Below the pieces are notes generated by a model. The model saw only the letters and a program-made list of their open reading frames with translations, was not told where the DNA came from and did not search any database. Position numbers and translations under genes: made by a program. Shown piece after piece: positions 48,149-60,123 of a stretch of 64,000 nucleotides of DNA. Source of the DNA: Endocalyx cinctus (taxonomy: Eukaryota; Ascomycota; Sordariomycetes; Amphisphaeriales; Apiosporaceae); contig BCKC01000006.1 of the NCBI GenBank assembly GCA_001600455.1, positions 3,100,001 through 3,164,000 of the forward strand, written 5' to 3'. Within the stretch, counting starts at the first letter, position 1. Each line of letters begins with the position of its first letter.

Positions 48149-49919
48149 CACGTCCGTTACGTCGGTCGCGTAAGATTGTAGTTGGTTGGTTGATAAAGAG
48201 GACTTCTAGACAAGACACAGATGATTAGAAATTAGAGATGCAAAAGGACTAGAATAGAGGTACATGAGTTGATGTTCGATGATGGGATGGTGTGAGCTAT
48301 AGTGACGAGGCGACATGAAATAGTGCGGAAAGAGTGTTTGAGGATAATGCGATGATAAACAACAGATACAATGGGTTAATGGAGATTATCATCAAGTTAA
48401 AATGCCGTTGGTCAAATAACAGATGTAACACGGATTCTGGAGTGGCGTGAGAGCAAACAATAACACTCGTCGCGTCCCAACCAAAACCCGTCACACAAAA
48501 TGGTAGAAAGGTGGTGCGTTATGGTGAGGTAAAAATGGTACGATAAACAATACAAAGAGATAATTGTAACAACAACACAAACTTACTTAATAAAATTGAC
48601 TTCGAGAAAATTCTTTGTCGAAAAGTGAAGATAGAATCAATTGAACGTTTTCAGTGGAAGAAGAGAATAATGAGAAGGGGAAAGTAAAATAAAAAAACGC
48701 GACTTCACTGCACTTGTTATTCACGAAAATGTGCAGAAGATACGCGGATAGGTAGGGTTAGTAATCATTGAACAAGGACAGAGAGAGAGAGAGAGAAAAA
48801 AAAATAAGAAAAAATAATCGCGAAAAAAAAAAAGAGTACATATAAAGCTAGGATTAGCTAGGATTTTTGAAATCTACCCACTGAAACTGAACGTGGCCAA
48901 TAAAACCCTTGTGTCATTGCACCCTGATTAACCGATCTTACCGAAAATAGAGTGTTCTTTTCTACCGCTTGCCCTTTGAGGTTAAGGAGGATATTCTAGG
49001 TTCGTCAGCATTTAAGGGATCTCCCTGCAAAATATTTTTTTCTGCCGGTCAAAAATTGGTTGACCAGCTAAGGCGGTATAAATTTAATAAATTTAATAAA
49101 TGGAGTGTTGGATTGATTAGATGGAGGATTCTATTATTATTGAGATAAAGAAGAGGGGGAGAATAAGAAGAAATATATGGATACTAAGAGAGAAAGATAG
49201 AAATACGGATATAGAGACGGGATCATTTATTCAGTCACCACTGAGTTTTATAAAGAGGTTTTACATCCCTTACAGAGTTCTCCTTCGTACAGACTCCGTC
49301 TCGTAGGTATAGTACAGGCTCAGCTATATGAGGCGAGCTATACATAATACCTGGTTACCAAACTACGTAGTACATATAAATTAAGGTAATAACCATAGTA
49401 GCGTAGTCGCGCCAATTTGTCGCGTCGCTTTCGTCGGTAGTACTAGCCTTAGGTACTAATCTACAGTATACTCGCGTCTACGAGTCCACGGCTGTTGTTT
49501 TTCATATTAATACTCCCTAGCACAGGAATACTCTCGGGTTACGAATCGGCACTGTACAGTCATTTCTCCGTCCACTAAGTTTTTAATAGATCATCAAGTC
49601 AACCGAATGAATTTTTATTTGAATCTAGCTGACATGCACTTCCATGATATCATGTAAAGTGCTGCGTCAAGCTCTCTCGGCCAAGCCCGATCAAATGATG
49701 CCGCAAACGCCAAGAGCCATACCCTATCGTGAAATGCCATGCCATGCCATGCCGACTAAAAGGTCAAGTGGTATGTACATAAAGAGTGATTATTACAGTC
49801 ATTTTTGATGCTGGGATTCGATGACCCTCCATTACACCTTCGGGGTCCTAATGAAGGAAGAAAGAAAAAAGAGATCAACCTTTCTTCCAACCTCTCCCAT
49901 CTTCCATGCGAAACGCTTC
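48149..49919. other. Intergenic region
   Basis: RCC1 promoter and leader (possibly a leader intron), purine-rich around 48780-48835, then sequence without genes. Includes a tandem ATGCC x4 at 49734-49753. Confidence 0.5.
49734..49753 (+). repeat. ATGCC tandem repeat (4 units)
   Basis: Four perfect 5-bp units; no function seen. Confidence 0.7.
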
Positions 49920-50358
49920 TTATTTCTTGGTAGTGAAGTCGGTCTCGTTAGGATTCGCCGCCGCTCGTTCGCACGTGCACGAATTAGCCGGTCTCGAACC
50001 GCAGGCACAGGTGCTGCCGGTGATCGCCGCGTTCTCCTTGCTCGCGTTGTCGCAGGTGCAGTGGCCGGCGGGTCGAGCGCCGCAGGAGCATCGGGCGCCG
50101 CTGACGGTGTTCTCGGTCGCTGCCTTGTCGCATAAGCAGTGGAGGGCCGATCGCTCACCGCAGGAGCAGGTCGCTTGCTTAGCTGGGAAGAGAGGAGATT
50201 TATCGTTAGCTAACTCATGTCACATATTGAGATCTTCAAGGTTGGGTACTGGATATTATTGAAATAGAAGATATAGAATGGATTGAGTAAAACTTACCGC
50301 AGACGCATTCGCCTCCTGCACTCTTACCACAGCAGGTGGGGGTAGCTTTGGTGGCCAT
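49920..50358 (-). CDS. Cysteine-rich CxC-repeat protein (metallothionein-like, DUF7871 type)
   Basis: Two exons (50358-50298, 50182-49920) give 107 aa; the real frame differs from the longest open frames at this place. The product begins MATKATPTCCGKSAGGECVC and contains 16 Cys, nearly all as CxC pairs. Three related modules are visible: CSCGERSALHCLCDKA, CSCGARPAGHCTCDNA and CACGSRPANSCTCERA, each followed by an Asn/Glu-containing spacer. This matches a conserved fungal family of small cysteine-rich proteins thought to bind metal; copper or zinc is an inference. No signal peptide is present, so it should be cytosolic. It ends DFTTKK. A TATA element (TATAAAG) lies about 160 bp upstream, and the leader is CT-rich, suggesting strong expression. 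Confidence 0.85.
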
Positions 50359-50518
50359 TTTGAGATTGTGAATTGTGTTTGGTCGAGTTTGAATGAGAGA
50401 GAGAGAGAGGTGTGATCACTTGTGTGAGTTCCAAGGTTATGAGGTAGGATTTTATGAGTAGAAGAATTATGATTATCTTTGATCAAACACTGGAGAGAGA
50501 AGAGAAGAAAAGTAACGC

Positions 50519-50525
50519 CTTTATA
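50519..50525 (-). promoter_or_regulatory. TATA box of the CxC-repeat protein gene
   Basis: TATAAAG on the minus strand about 160 bp upstream of the ATG at 50358. Confidence 0.45.
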
Positions 50526-50784
50526 GTCAAAAAGGAATCAGATGTTTATTCTGGTCTGTCATTCCATTCAAGCTTGACATCATTAGTGGGGTAGAAAAAT
50601 TGAATGCTAATTGGTAGATCTTGAATATCCAGCCGAACGGCAACCAATCGCTGTATTTGTGATTACCACCCTTCTAGCGATGTACTAATCACTAGGTAAT
50701 TACGCAGGTACAATGCAGTGGTACTCCGCCTACTCTCTACGGTTACAGAGGTACAAGGGAAAACCGCAGGAATTGAATGTTATT

Positions 50785-50808
50785 GTTAATGTTAATGTTA
50801 ATGTTAAT
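50785..50808 (+). repeat. GTTAAT tandem repeat (4 units)
   Basis: Four perfect hexamers. It is internal and does not match the TTAGGG fungal telomere unit. Confidence 0.7.
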
Positions 50809-52258
50809 GCTACGAGTAACGCGTTGCGACTCTAATTGAATCATGTCATTAACCTTTTCTAACAAACATTTCCTTCCCGAGGAAGGCTTCCATTTCTTCT
50901 ACTTGTCTCGACAAATATTCATCCATACTTCGGTGGAATCTTTATCATGACTCAAGTTCATTCCTCCTCTCTTTATGAAGGAATTATCCTCAAAGTAGGC
51001 AGTTTAGGCAGTCGCTAGTCACCTATTTAAGAATTCTTTCCACTGTACAAGAGCTATATGAGCTCCCATCTTCGCTACATATTCATTGTGCTCCCTTTCG
51101 GTTAGTAATACCGCAAAATGAACGCAATGTGACCTAATAGTAGCCCATGGGAGACTGTAGATAGTCAATATGACACGAAACAATGATGGCAAACATCACC
51201 GATGCTATTTATAAACTGGAAGCTATTCAACACGAAATCCCGTCAAAATATGTAGGAACCAACATCTCACATTCATATTTCAAAGTAGAGGATGTACACT
51301 TCTTTCCAAGATGTAGAGAAGTGACAGCTATTAACTTGATGGAACTATATATGTGCTCCTTAATGACATCATGAGCATGCTAAGAGTTTCACTAAGCAGG
51401 TAGGTTAATTACAGTTTCATCCTTTAAGGACATCATTGTTAATTTATTTCACATTTTACTTCGCATCTTGGAGAGTGTGTACCTAGGTAATTTTCACCAC
51501 CAGAATTAATTCATTACTTGACTAGTTTCCACCTACTTGTCTCAGGTACTTATTACCTAAACGTGCATTCAAGCATCATATTGCGTTGATACGAACAGTA
51601 CCTACACTGTAAAAGTCAATGATGTTAGCTTATAAAACAATGAAATCGATTTGGTAATAATGAGAAAGAAAAAGAAGCATCTGTGGATGACTGAACAGCT
51701 GTATCTTCGGTACAGGCACAATGGCTGAATGGGACCGCGAGAATGAATTGACCAGCCTATACTACAAAATAGTGGGGCTCATTGGGTGCTTTAGGTGCTC
51801 AACAAACTCTCAAGTCTCCCTAAATATATAAGGAGAACCTTCAGCTCTCCTTCCCACTGAACATCTCCTTAGGGGATGTTCCCAATATCATCGCTATTTT
51901 TTCTCAGTCGATTAACATCCCTGAATATATGTACTCAGTATGCAAGAGTAGGGGATGTGGGGATGGGCTAGTCAACTTACACGTAATGTTAGCAAGTGCT
52001 ACAGCAACTAGCCATTACAGCATCGATAGCACTAGCAGCAGTGATTAGGAGAGCCAAATCCGGTGGCTGTGTTCATAAGCAAGATGGTATAGTTACCATG
52101 TACGATTGTGTCGGCTAGTTTCGATAAAGTAACTTGATTAGATTTGGGTTAGGCATTTGGATGTACAATTGTACTGATAGTAATTATCTATTAATAGCTC
52201 CGAATATGTCCCTTATGTTACGGGATATCACAGTAGAATAAGCAGTTAAACGAGCATA

Positions 52259-53599
52259 TTACATGCTTCTACGTCTGGATTTACCTACACCTTCAGCTGC
52301 GCCAGTTGGGAAGCATATTTCATAATCTCCGCTGCCCGTCATCAATGCGTTGACGAGGCTTTCTGGAAGCATCTCTCGATCCCACCACATGTGTTCTTCC
52401 GAGTCCTTCCGGGGGTCGATGCTAGAAATCGCGTGCAATCCGTACTGCAGCGTTGTCAAAGCCCCTCTACCTACCCACTTCTTAAAAATATCCCGATTAA
52501 CCCACTCGCAGCTTCTAGGGCTAAGGTCGTCCAGATTCCCGTCTCGCTCCTCGACCCAACCGAAGCTCTCGGCGAACGAACGATGCCCGGTCCAACCGCG
52601 AATCTGGGATGGGTCAGGCCGAAGGATGCCGCCGTTCGCGTCCATTTCGCGCTGTTCGAGACGCATGATAAAACGGACGGCGGAACCCAGGCTCGTCGTG
52701 ATAGCTGTAGTTCCCGGGCGGTAGGAGTCGTCTAAAGCTTGATCTTGAAGCTCCTCGAAAGAGATAGGCGCGCTCAGTCCAGCGGTTACGCCGGTTAAAA
52801 TGAGTTGAACTTTTAACTTGGGGATATTCTCCGGTGCTTGAAGATGATTGACGTTGTTTTGTGGGTAGAAAAGCGCCATAAACAAAGCTCGAAATAGCGG
52901 CTGCATAGCAGTAGATGCTCTCTCGATCACGTTCGTGCTGCACTTGGATCTGATCAGGTCCGATGGCCAAGGCTCCGATCTCAAGGGTCCGCAAATTGCG
53001 GGCGTTGACCCGTCGTTTTGTTCTTCTTCGGGGTTTTCGCCTTCGGGGTAGCGAACGTCTTTGAGTCGCTGCGCTTGTTCGCAATTGTCGCAATGAAACT
53101 CGGCCAGTTTTTCGGGACAGAACTCATCGTCGGAGAGATTTGGGTCGTATTCGACGACAAAAATAGAATAAAAGTGACGAAGGGTTATATCTGACACGTA
53201 TGGCTTGAACCATTGCTTCCACAGCCAAGCTTCGATGTCCATGGCACATACGTAAGGGAAGCGCTGCCGCTGGTCGAATATATACAAAGGTGTGGTAGCA
53301 TTCAAATACGAGAGATAATAATCAGCCATATCATTCATGCTGAATTCGTAGTTGCTCAACTGAAAAGGGATAACTGGTGGCACATAAGATGACTCATTAT
53401 AGCGCCTTGTCCGATGGAAAGATTCCACTTCAGCTCTCATCTGAAGGAGTATCTTGTCTCGGGGTGTTATAGACTGATCTTGTAAGATTTCATTGAATGA
53501 ATCATTGAGAAGTTTGGCTTGTTGTCTATTGATTTCTGCCCGGGCTTGTCTTACTTCGAGCTGCGCCAGTAATTTATTTCGGAGTGTAGGTGTACTCAT
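52259..53599 (-). CDS. Uncharacterised fungal protein, 446 aa
   Basis: Intronless frame of 446 aa; the ATG at 53599 (MSTPTLRNKLL) is chosen because the upstream extension begins with TTG. The N-terminal about 60 residues are charged and helical (LLAQLEVRQARAEINRQQAK), possibly a coiled coil. The middle has a CxxC pair (FHCDNCEQ) and a basic/acidic region; the C-terminus ends GKSRRRSM, a possible nuclear signal. No domain is recognised. Codon use and length support a real gene. It is divergent from the NACHT gene across 1.9 kb that contains an ankyrin relic. Function unknown. Confidence 0.75.
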   Translation of the reverse strand: MSTPTLRNKLLAQLEVRQARAEINRQQAKLLNDSFNEILQDQSITPRDKILLQMRAEVESFHRTRRYNESSYVPPVIPFQLSNYEFSMNDMADYYLSYLNATTPLYIFDQRQRFPYVCAMDIEAWLWKQWFKPYVSDITLRHFYSIFVVEYDPNLSDDEFCPEKLAEFHCDNCEQAQRLKDVRYPEGENPEEEQNDGSTPAICGPLRSEPWPSDLIRSKCSTNVIERASTAMQPLFRALFMALFYPQNNVNHLQAPENIPKLKVQLILTGVTAGLSAPISFEELQDQALDDSYRPGTTAITTSLGSAVRFIMRLEQREMDANGGILRPDPSQIRGWTGHRSFAESFGWVEERDGNLDDLSPRSCEWVNRDIFKKWVGRGALTTLQYGLHAISSIDPRKDSEEHMWWDREMLPESLVNALMTGSGDYEICFPTGAAEGVGKSRRRSM

Positions 53600-55504
53600 G
53601 ATGGTTAATATGATGTTCGTTAACGTGCAAAGTTTGGGAGAAGTGTTCAAAGTGTTGTGGTAATGATAAATATGAAATCACGATTCTGAAGATACTGGAT
53701 GGAAATAAGAGCTTTGATAGATTTTAGCTGTGATCAGAATAGGCTGTAGAAGAAGTTATACGGGGTGGTTTAAATCTAATATATATTTTTTTAATATATC
53801 GGAGAATGGTATGAGCTTTGTTGAGGCGTTCAAGAGATTCGTTAGCATTGCTTTCTTCAGGTAAGTTTGAATCCGGTATTGTCAAGTATCGCGCCAATTA
53901 AAGCCTAAGTTAATAGAAGAAAAGATGTTCTGTGCTCGGTTATTAATGCTTTTATTGCACACGCACACGAAAGATTACTTAATAACTACAAAAATATTTC
54001 GATTCTCGCTGTGACTTTAGATGGCTGCTAGGTCGAAGAAGCTTTTGCCAAGCTTACCGAGACTCGTCAGAGCAATGGAAGCAGTCATTTCCTCTCTCTT
54101 CATATGAATAAGTCAGAGTATCTCTCAGTCATGGTTGTGAGCCAAAAAAAAAAAAAAAGCTGTAACTAGTTTGACAACTTCCATCTAACGAACACAGTGA
54201 AGAAACTCGATAGGAGTCTTATTACTGCTACTAGATGCGACAAATCCGAGCTTATCGACGCCACACTTGCATATAGTTAACCTCGACTACTATCTCGGTG
54301 ATTACAAAAGCTACGTACCCTCATTAAAGGATTATATTATGGCATATTCAGTGGCCATAATATCGACGAACCATAAAATCATGAACATGATTCAATTTGC
54401 ACAATGTCTTAACCAAGTCCAGAAGGGAAGACGATTCGAAGCATCTATTAGAACTCCTATAACGGTACGAGATACAACACCATACGCCGGTGGCCGGTGA
54501 CCCCTAGAGGCCGCGGTCGAAAATGATCGCATCGAGATGCTCGAGTACCTGTGAAGAGTTGGCCGGCACCCTGTGGATCATATTTGCGCATGCACGATCT
54601 AACTAGTCGAGAGAAAAGGATACAGAGCCTACGCAGGTCTAATCAGAGATCTTATGGAGAATGACTTTTCTGCACCGCTTCCTGATTTTCTTTCTAGTAT
54701 TTGTACATGTCACCGTATCATAAATTTAATTTCCTAGGGGTGTGCCCAAATTCCATCACTATTTCTCTATTTAGCAAGCTCTCGCTTAGCCCTTCACATA
54801 AACAACACTTAATTGTCACGACTCACACTCGAAAGTTGCCCTCGGCAATTTTCTTTGTCGTGTATGATCCTGAGCCGGTGCCGCTTTAACCTGAGCCGTG
54901 GGTGAGCCGAGGTGAGCTTTCATGGATATATGGCTAAGGAGCTTTATTTCGGGATTTAAAGTACACCGCCTTCTACCTCCTGAGTCCTTCGTTTGTGTGG
55001 GCATCCAATAATGGATATTCAGCAGTGGACATTCGGGAGAATATCGGAAATGGGATAACGTTTTTACCCGTGATTGTCGTGGCAGCCTGGCAACCTGCAG
55101 CCATGGAGCGGGGCGCAGATGTAAGCAGAGGCGCAGTGCAGAAAGAAAAGGCCTACATTAATTAATTGCCGTTCAGCTTACAATAGAATACCCTTAGTTT
55201 ATTAGTATTCAGGTTAGGCAACCATCTTATCACTGCCTAACTATATGATTTAATGATGTATTTTTCCCAAGTATAAAAAAAAGAGTTCTTTTTGATTTTC
55301 TTCTACTATTAGTGAAACCGGTTTAGGTTAAACAACCATATGCCTGAGTTTACGAAGGGTCTTCTACATGCCTTTACGGAACCATCTTTAAAAACCCCTG
55401 TCGTTTTCTTATCTTATCTTTTCCGTGTAGCACAGTAAAAATTGTAAACTCAAGACGTTCTGTGGGCTGCAAGCTCACTTCTAGTAAATATACCATCAAT
55501 TGCC
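53600..55504. other. Intergenic region with ankyrin relic
   Basis: Divergent region between the 446-aa gene and the NACHT gene. Apart from the ankyrin-like fragment near 54501 nothing is supported. An A-run lies near 54145-54158. Confidence 0.5.
54501..54554 (+). pseudogene. Ankyrin-repeat remnant
   Basis: The frame starting at 54501 reads PLEAAVENDRIEMLEYL and then a stop, close to the ankyrin consensus TPLHxAxxxGxxExVxxLL. The preceding in-frame codon is a TGA, and neighbouring frames from about 54180 to 54700 hold other broken peptide-like pieces. It looks like the debris of an ankyrin protein. No intact repeat array or start is present. Confidence 0.4.
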
Positions 55505-58500
55505 ATGGAAGAATATACTGAGTAGGTGAAATCAATATATGTATTAGCAGTCGATAAATATACTCATAAATCACAGAGCCTGGAAGAGCCAGAAGATCTT
55601 TCAAGATGTTGCAGATAAATACCGTAACTCTCTCTCTGCGAGGGACAAAGCCCTATTCCGAGAATTTGACAGCCCAGACTCAATGATAAAGATTTTACGA
55701 AGCGAGGTCGAAACATATCCAGATGGTAGAAAACTGTCCAAGCTGTGTTCTAAGCTTGAGAGATTTTCATCATCTCTATCACCATTATTCGACATTATCA
55801 ATATTCTCGTTTCATCCCATCCCGAATTCGCTGCTCTAGTCTGGGGAGCGGTGCGCTTGGTATTTCTTGTATGATCCAATCAAAGAGTATTCATCAATAT
55901 AAAATCTGCATTCACTAATTCATGGAACATTAAACCAGTTGGGCTCTAACTATAAGCTATTCTTTGAGAAACTAGTCAATATGTTTGAAAAAATTGGCGA
56001 TCGGTTGCCTGGCTATACAGAGTACTGTGAGAGAGTAATAAAACGGTGGTCCAAAATTGAAGCAACTGATGAAGAGCGGAAAGGGTTCGACAGCCGGTGT
56101 CAAAGGCTTGTCAAAGCCCTGAGTTACGTGTATACTGATATTGTGCAGTTCTGCCAGGAAGCTTGCAAAATATTCTCATCCAAGAGAATGGGTAAGTATG
56201 CAAGATAGTGATCCGCAAGTGAGACGTGGCTAATATATAATTAGGATATCGATATCAAGCCCGGTGTATAATCGATATCCTATGGCAGCCGTTTGATGAC
56301 CGATTTGCGACATTTATGAGAAATTTGTCTCAACATGAAGCGCTTTTCAATAGCGAACTACATTTCGAAGAGTCAAGATTCCTGGAAATGCAGTTCGAAA
56401 AACGTGCCAAAGATGTTGCAATGGCAAATACAGACATGGAAAACGTGAAACGTCAAATGGAAGAATTGCGGCGGTCGATTGAGACTGGGGAGAGAATGAA
56501 TTCCGATGGCTTCAGGGGAATTTACGCTCAATTTGAAGAGATATCTGATAGAATGATCACCGATGACGAAAGCAGAATGCTGAGAGATAAATTATTAAGT
56601 GAGTCAAAGTGTGCTACTACTAATTACTTCGGCTCCAGTCCAAATTTGACTTTTCGTTAATCAAGATAATAGAGTCGAAAGCCGATGACCTGGAAGCCTG
56701 GATTAATGCTCCTGATTATGAATTAGGACTTACAAAGGCTAAATCTCAGCGTGCTCCAAATACTTGCGAATGGGTCATTTTGTCAACAGAATATGTGGCA
56801 TGGAAAACGTATGTTTTTGAGGCCCAACTACCACTAGCCCCACCCTCGACACGACAGGCAGAGTTCATTCTATTCATCACAGGTATGTCACCCGGGCTGA
56901 CATTACAAAGACCGCCATTAACCAGCTGTAGCAAAACCTGGTTTCGGCAAGACGACCCTATCGTCATTCATCATTGATGATTTAGAAGATAACCATATTT
57001 CTGCAGAAACACCTGATGAACATCACATGGTGTTGTATTTTTACTTCTCAGCAGACAATGCGGAACATTCCGCTCCATCGCATGCATGGAGATCAATACT
57101 AGCCCAGATTCTACTCAACACTCAGGTACAGGTGGATGCTATTGACCCTCTGTCAATAATTCACGACAAAGACCTACCTAGACAATTGCATGCTTCGGAC
57201 GACGAAGTTTATGAGAGCTTGCTTTTACTCTTGAGTCAATACCACCATGTCATTCTGCTCTTTGACGGAATTGACGAATGCACACAAAGTACCGACTTCT
57301 TGCTCAGTCTGCATGAGTTATGCCAAACAACACAGACAAAGTCTGTGCTTCTAGGCAGAGCCAATTTTAGTCTTCCCAGATCTTTCACGAGATTCAAACC
57401 TTTCAAATTAGACCAAACGCACAACCGAAATGACATTGCACGATACCTGAAACCTAAAATTGAATCACTCAAAGATGATTACTTGATCCCCGCACAGCTG
57501 GCGAATGAAGATGTCGTATCGATACTGGCAGATAGATCCCGCGGCATGTTTCTATGGGCCTCTCTTATGATTCGATACCTGAACTGCGAAGCTCTCTCCC
57601 CGAATGAACGCCGAGACGTTATTTGCAATTTCAATATTGAGATAGGCATCGAAAGTCTGTACCATAAAATCCTGGAAACACTCAAGAAAGGTCATGCGAG
57701 CCAACGTGAAAAAGCTAGGAAGATTTTCTCCCTCCTCACAGTAGCGATCCGACCGCTCAAAATCACAGAACTGCAATTTGCAATAGCTGTTAAACCGGGG
57801 AAAGTTACCGATGAAGGAGATCTTATCCATAAGTTTTCGGAGTGCCTGCCCATTATATGCCGTGCTCTAGTCGAGATTGTGGATCAAAACACGGTTTCTT
57901 TCATCCACTCCTCTCTGAAAGACTTCTTGACAAGTCCCGAAGCTGCTAAAGACTTTTATGTGGACAGCGCGAGAGCAAATGTTGAAGTTGCAACTATATC
58001 ACTGTCATGTATAGTATGTGATATGCCTCATGGCCCTTGGCCTGGAGGATACAAGGACCTTGTCTGGGCTACAAAAGTTTTATGTCCGTGGCTGAAGTAC
58101 TCACTTCACTGGGCTAATCATGCCACTGTGGGTATTCAGTCAGTCAAGCCTGGGAGTGAAGGACACCTCATCGAATCGATCTCGGTGTTTTTTCGTCTGC
58201 TATCCAAGCTTTTGGAATCTAAATCCCAGATCACAGCATGGGTTGAAACTTATTGGGCCTTCAACTTGCCCCCGCGTCTCGATAGTTTGTTGGAGGTACT
58301 AAGCTGCTCTAATAGCTCAGTCGTCCCGAGCGAGATTGGGAGATATCCTAGGATGCTGCAGAATTTGAGGGAATGCGCGGGAGATATCACACGCGTGGAC
58401 CGTGAATGGGGCCACCTTCTTGTTCACAATCCGAGTGCAATATGGCGGTCAGATGTTTCTGCATTTATCAATTCTGGCTTTTTTCATCAGACCGATGGTA

Positions 58501-60123
58501 CCACAGTAACATCACTGACGCCTCGGGAAGTACTTGGACGTCAAACGTCTAGTGACAATACAGATACCCCGCATGCCATTCTGGTATTGTCTCAAGTTTC
58601 TGAGTCAGGGACTACACTTGGTATTGTTCTTCTTATTCCATCTCAGTAAGTTCTCTATTGCCAAATTTGCCGCCACAAATTTATCTTATACCACTTTAGG
58701 TCTTACGTCCTTGGTTCGACTCGAATCCTTGCTTCTAAGGCAGCGAAAAAGTTCCCTTCAACCGAGATGACACAAGCTCAGAAACATCGCTTTATCGAGA
58801 CTGCAAGTTGCGGTTGGAAGGTTAAATACCAACAGCGCTCGACATTGACAGAGGAATTGACGATGGAGATTGAATATGAGCTCCCCACAGAAGACGTCCG
58901 TGAATTGCTCGACAAGAGCGTACTATCAACTGAACCTGAGCGGTTCCCTTTTCCTATCACAGTCAGCAAAGATCTCAAACGAGTGGTAGTGCTAAGAACG
59001 CTTATTACACTTACACATTCTTCGAGATCTTCAGAAACGAGATCTCCAGAAATCAACACGAAACAGAATTTTGTGAGCCAGAGACTCGTTAAAATTACTG
59101 ACAAGACCCCAGGCCGAGAGAGCAGGATAGGCGTATATTCGCACACTCTCTCGCCTACGGGACATGCCCTTGCGTTTGTTATTAACATTTCTAAAGGAAC
59201 ACAAATTGAACAAAGAATAGTTGAAATTTGGAGTCATGAAGATGCCGTCACTCCAATCGCACATTTTGTATTTCGTGGGTCGATAGGAGTGAGTTGGTTG
59301 AAAATCGGCAAATTCGGTTCTGGTAAATCGCCTGGATTTCTTTTCCATCCGTCCTTGCCGCTTGTCATCTTTTCAGAATGGATGATGATATCAAGCTGGT
59401 GGTATGATGATCAACGTAAGTATAAAAGAATCCCGAAAATTTATGATAACTTCTAATTGCTTAAACAAAAACATAGCTTCCCATGAGAGGGTAACTGTTT
59501 CATCAAAAAGTGGCACCTTGAAATCGTTCACGACCGATTACATTGTACGGTTGTCTAGCTGGGGTTTGGCCAATGGGCCACCTCCGGAGGAGAAACCTGA
59601 ATTACGGCGTTATGGAGACCAAGACGATGTTGTAATGGCTGATATCAACATTGATATTGAGCGATTTATCAAATCCTTCTTAGAGCGACACCCAAGATAC
59701 GCGTCCCAAGCAGTTGTGAAACCAGCGGGTGTACTTTCCGAGAAGGACTCCCTAGCTTATAATGGCTTCACTGTTCGACGAATGACTTCAAATAATGCTG
59801 TCGTATTAGGAAATGGAAGGAAGCAGGAGAGTAAGGAAGTCCTCCTAACATACTTGCCTAAAGTACACGAGCACGAGCACACACACGTGTCCATGCTTCC
59901 ATTTGGACGGAGCGATGAACTGGTGCGGCTGGTTTATAACCAAGATACGCAAGAAACCTACAGCTATCATGACCCTGTACACCCGTATCTACCTGCCATT
60001 ATCTCGAGAAAAAGGCACACATTGGGCCTCTTAACCGACGTTGAGACAAAATCTAAACGGCGAGCCCTCAGAGCAACCAAGTCCTCGAAAGAGGTAGAGG
60101 AACAGCTAACCGATTTTTTTTAG
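55505..60123 (+). CDS. NACHT-domain NLR-like (STAND) protein with DUF7708 N-terminus
   Basis: Eight exons (55505-55521, 55577-55868, 55939-56191, 56245-56598, 56673-56882, 56932-58645, 58700-59415, 59477-60123) give 1400 aa. The tiny first exon (MEEYT plus two bases) has an excellent start context, GCCATGG. An N-terminal DUF7708-type helical domain shows FAALVWGAVRLVFL and FEKLVNMFEKIGDRLPGYTE. A coiled-coil-like stretch (MEELRRSIETGERM) and then NACHT follow: Walker A near residues 376-384 (AKPGFGKTT) and Walker B VILLFDGIDECT. The C-terminal about 500 residues lack ankyrin, TPR or canonical WD motifs but contain propeller-like strands (SPTGHALAFV, IVEIWSHEDAV, FHPSLPLVIFSEW). STAND proteins oligomerise on ligand binding to trigger incompatibility or defence responses. 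Confidence 0.88.

Larger units (their letters stand above)
50359..52258. other. Intergenic region
   Basis: 1.9 kb: promoter of the CxC protein on the left, then AT-rich sequence with no supported gene. Contains the GTTAAT repeat at 50785-50808. Confidence 0.5.

Noticed and set aside
47499..48173. 224-aa plus-strand ORF opposite RCC1
   Set aside because: Antisense of the Ala/Lys-rich RCC1 tail; its Leu/Ala/Ser-rich composition follows from that.
49821..50262. Open frames of 104-118 aa opposite or overlapping the CxC-repeat gene
   Set aside because: Frame shadows; only the spliced minus-strand frame gives the regular CxC pattern.
50785..50808. GTTAAT hexamer array as an internal telomere relic
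   Set aside because: The unit does not match TTAGGG and only four copies exist; treated as a simple microsatellite.
52350..53093. Antisense and frame-shifted ORFs of 114-159 aa over the 446-aa gene
   Set aside because: Basic, Arg/Ser-rich shadows without motifs.
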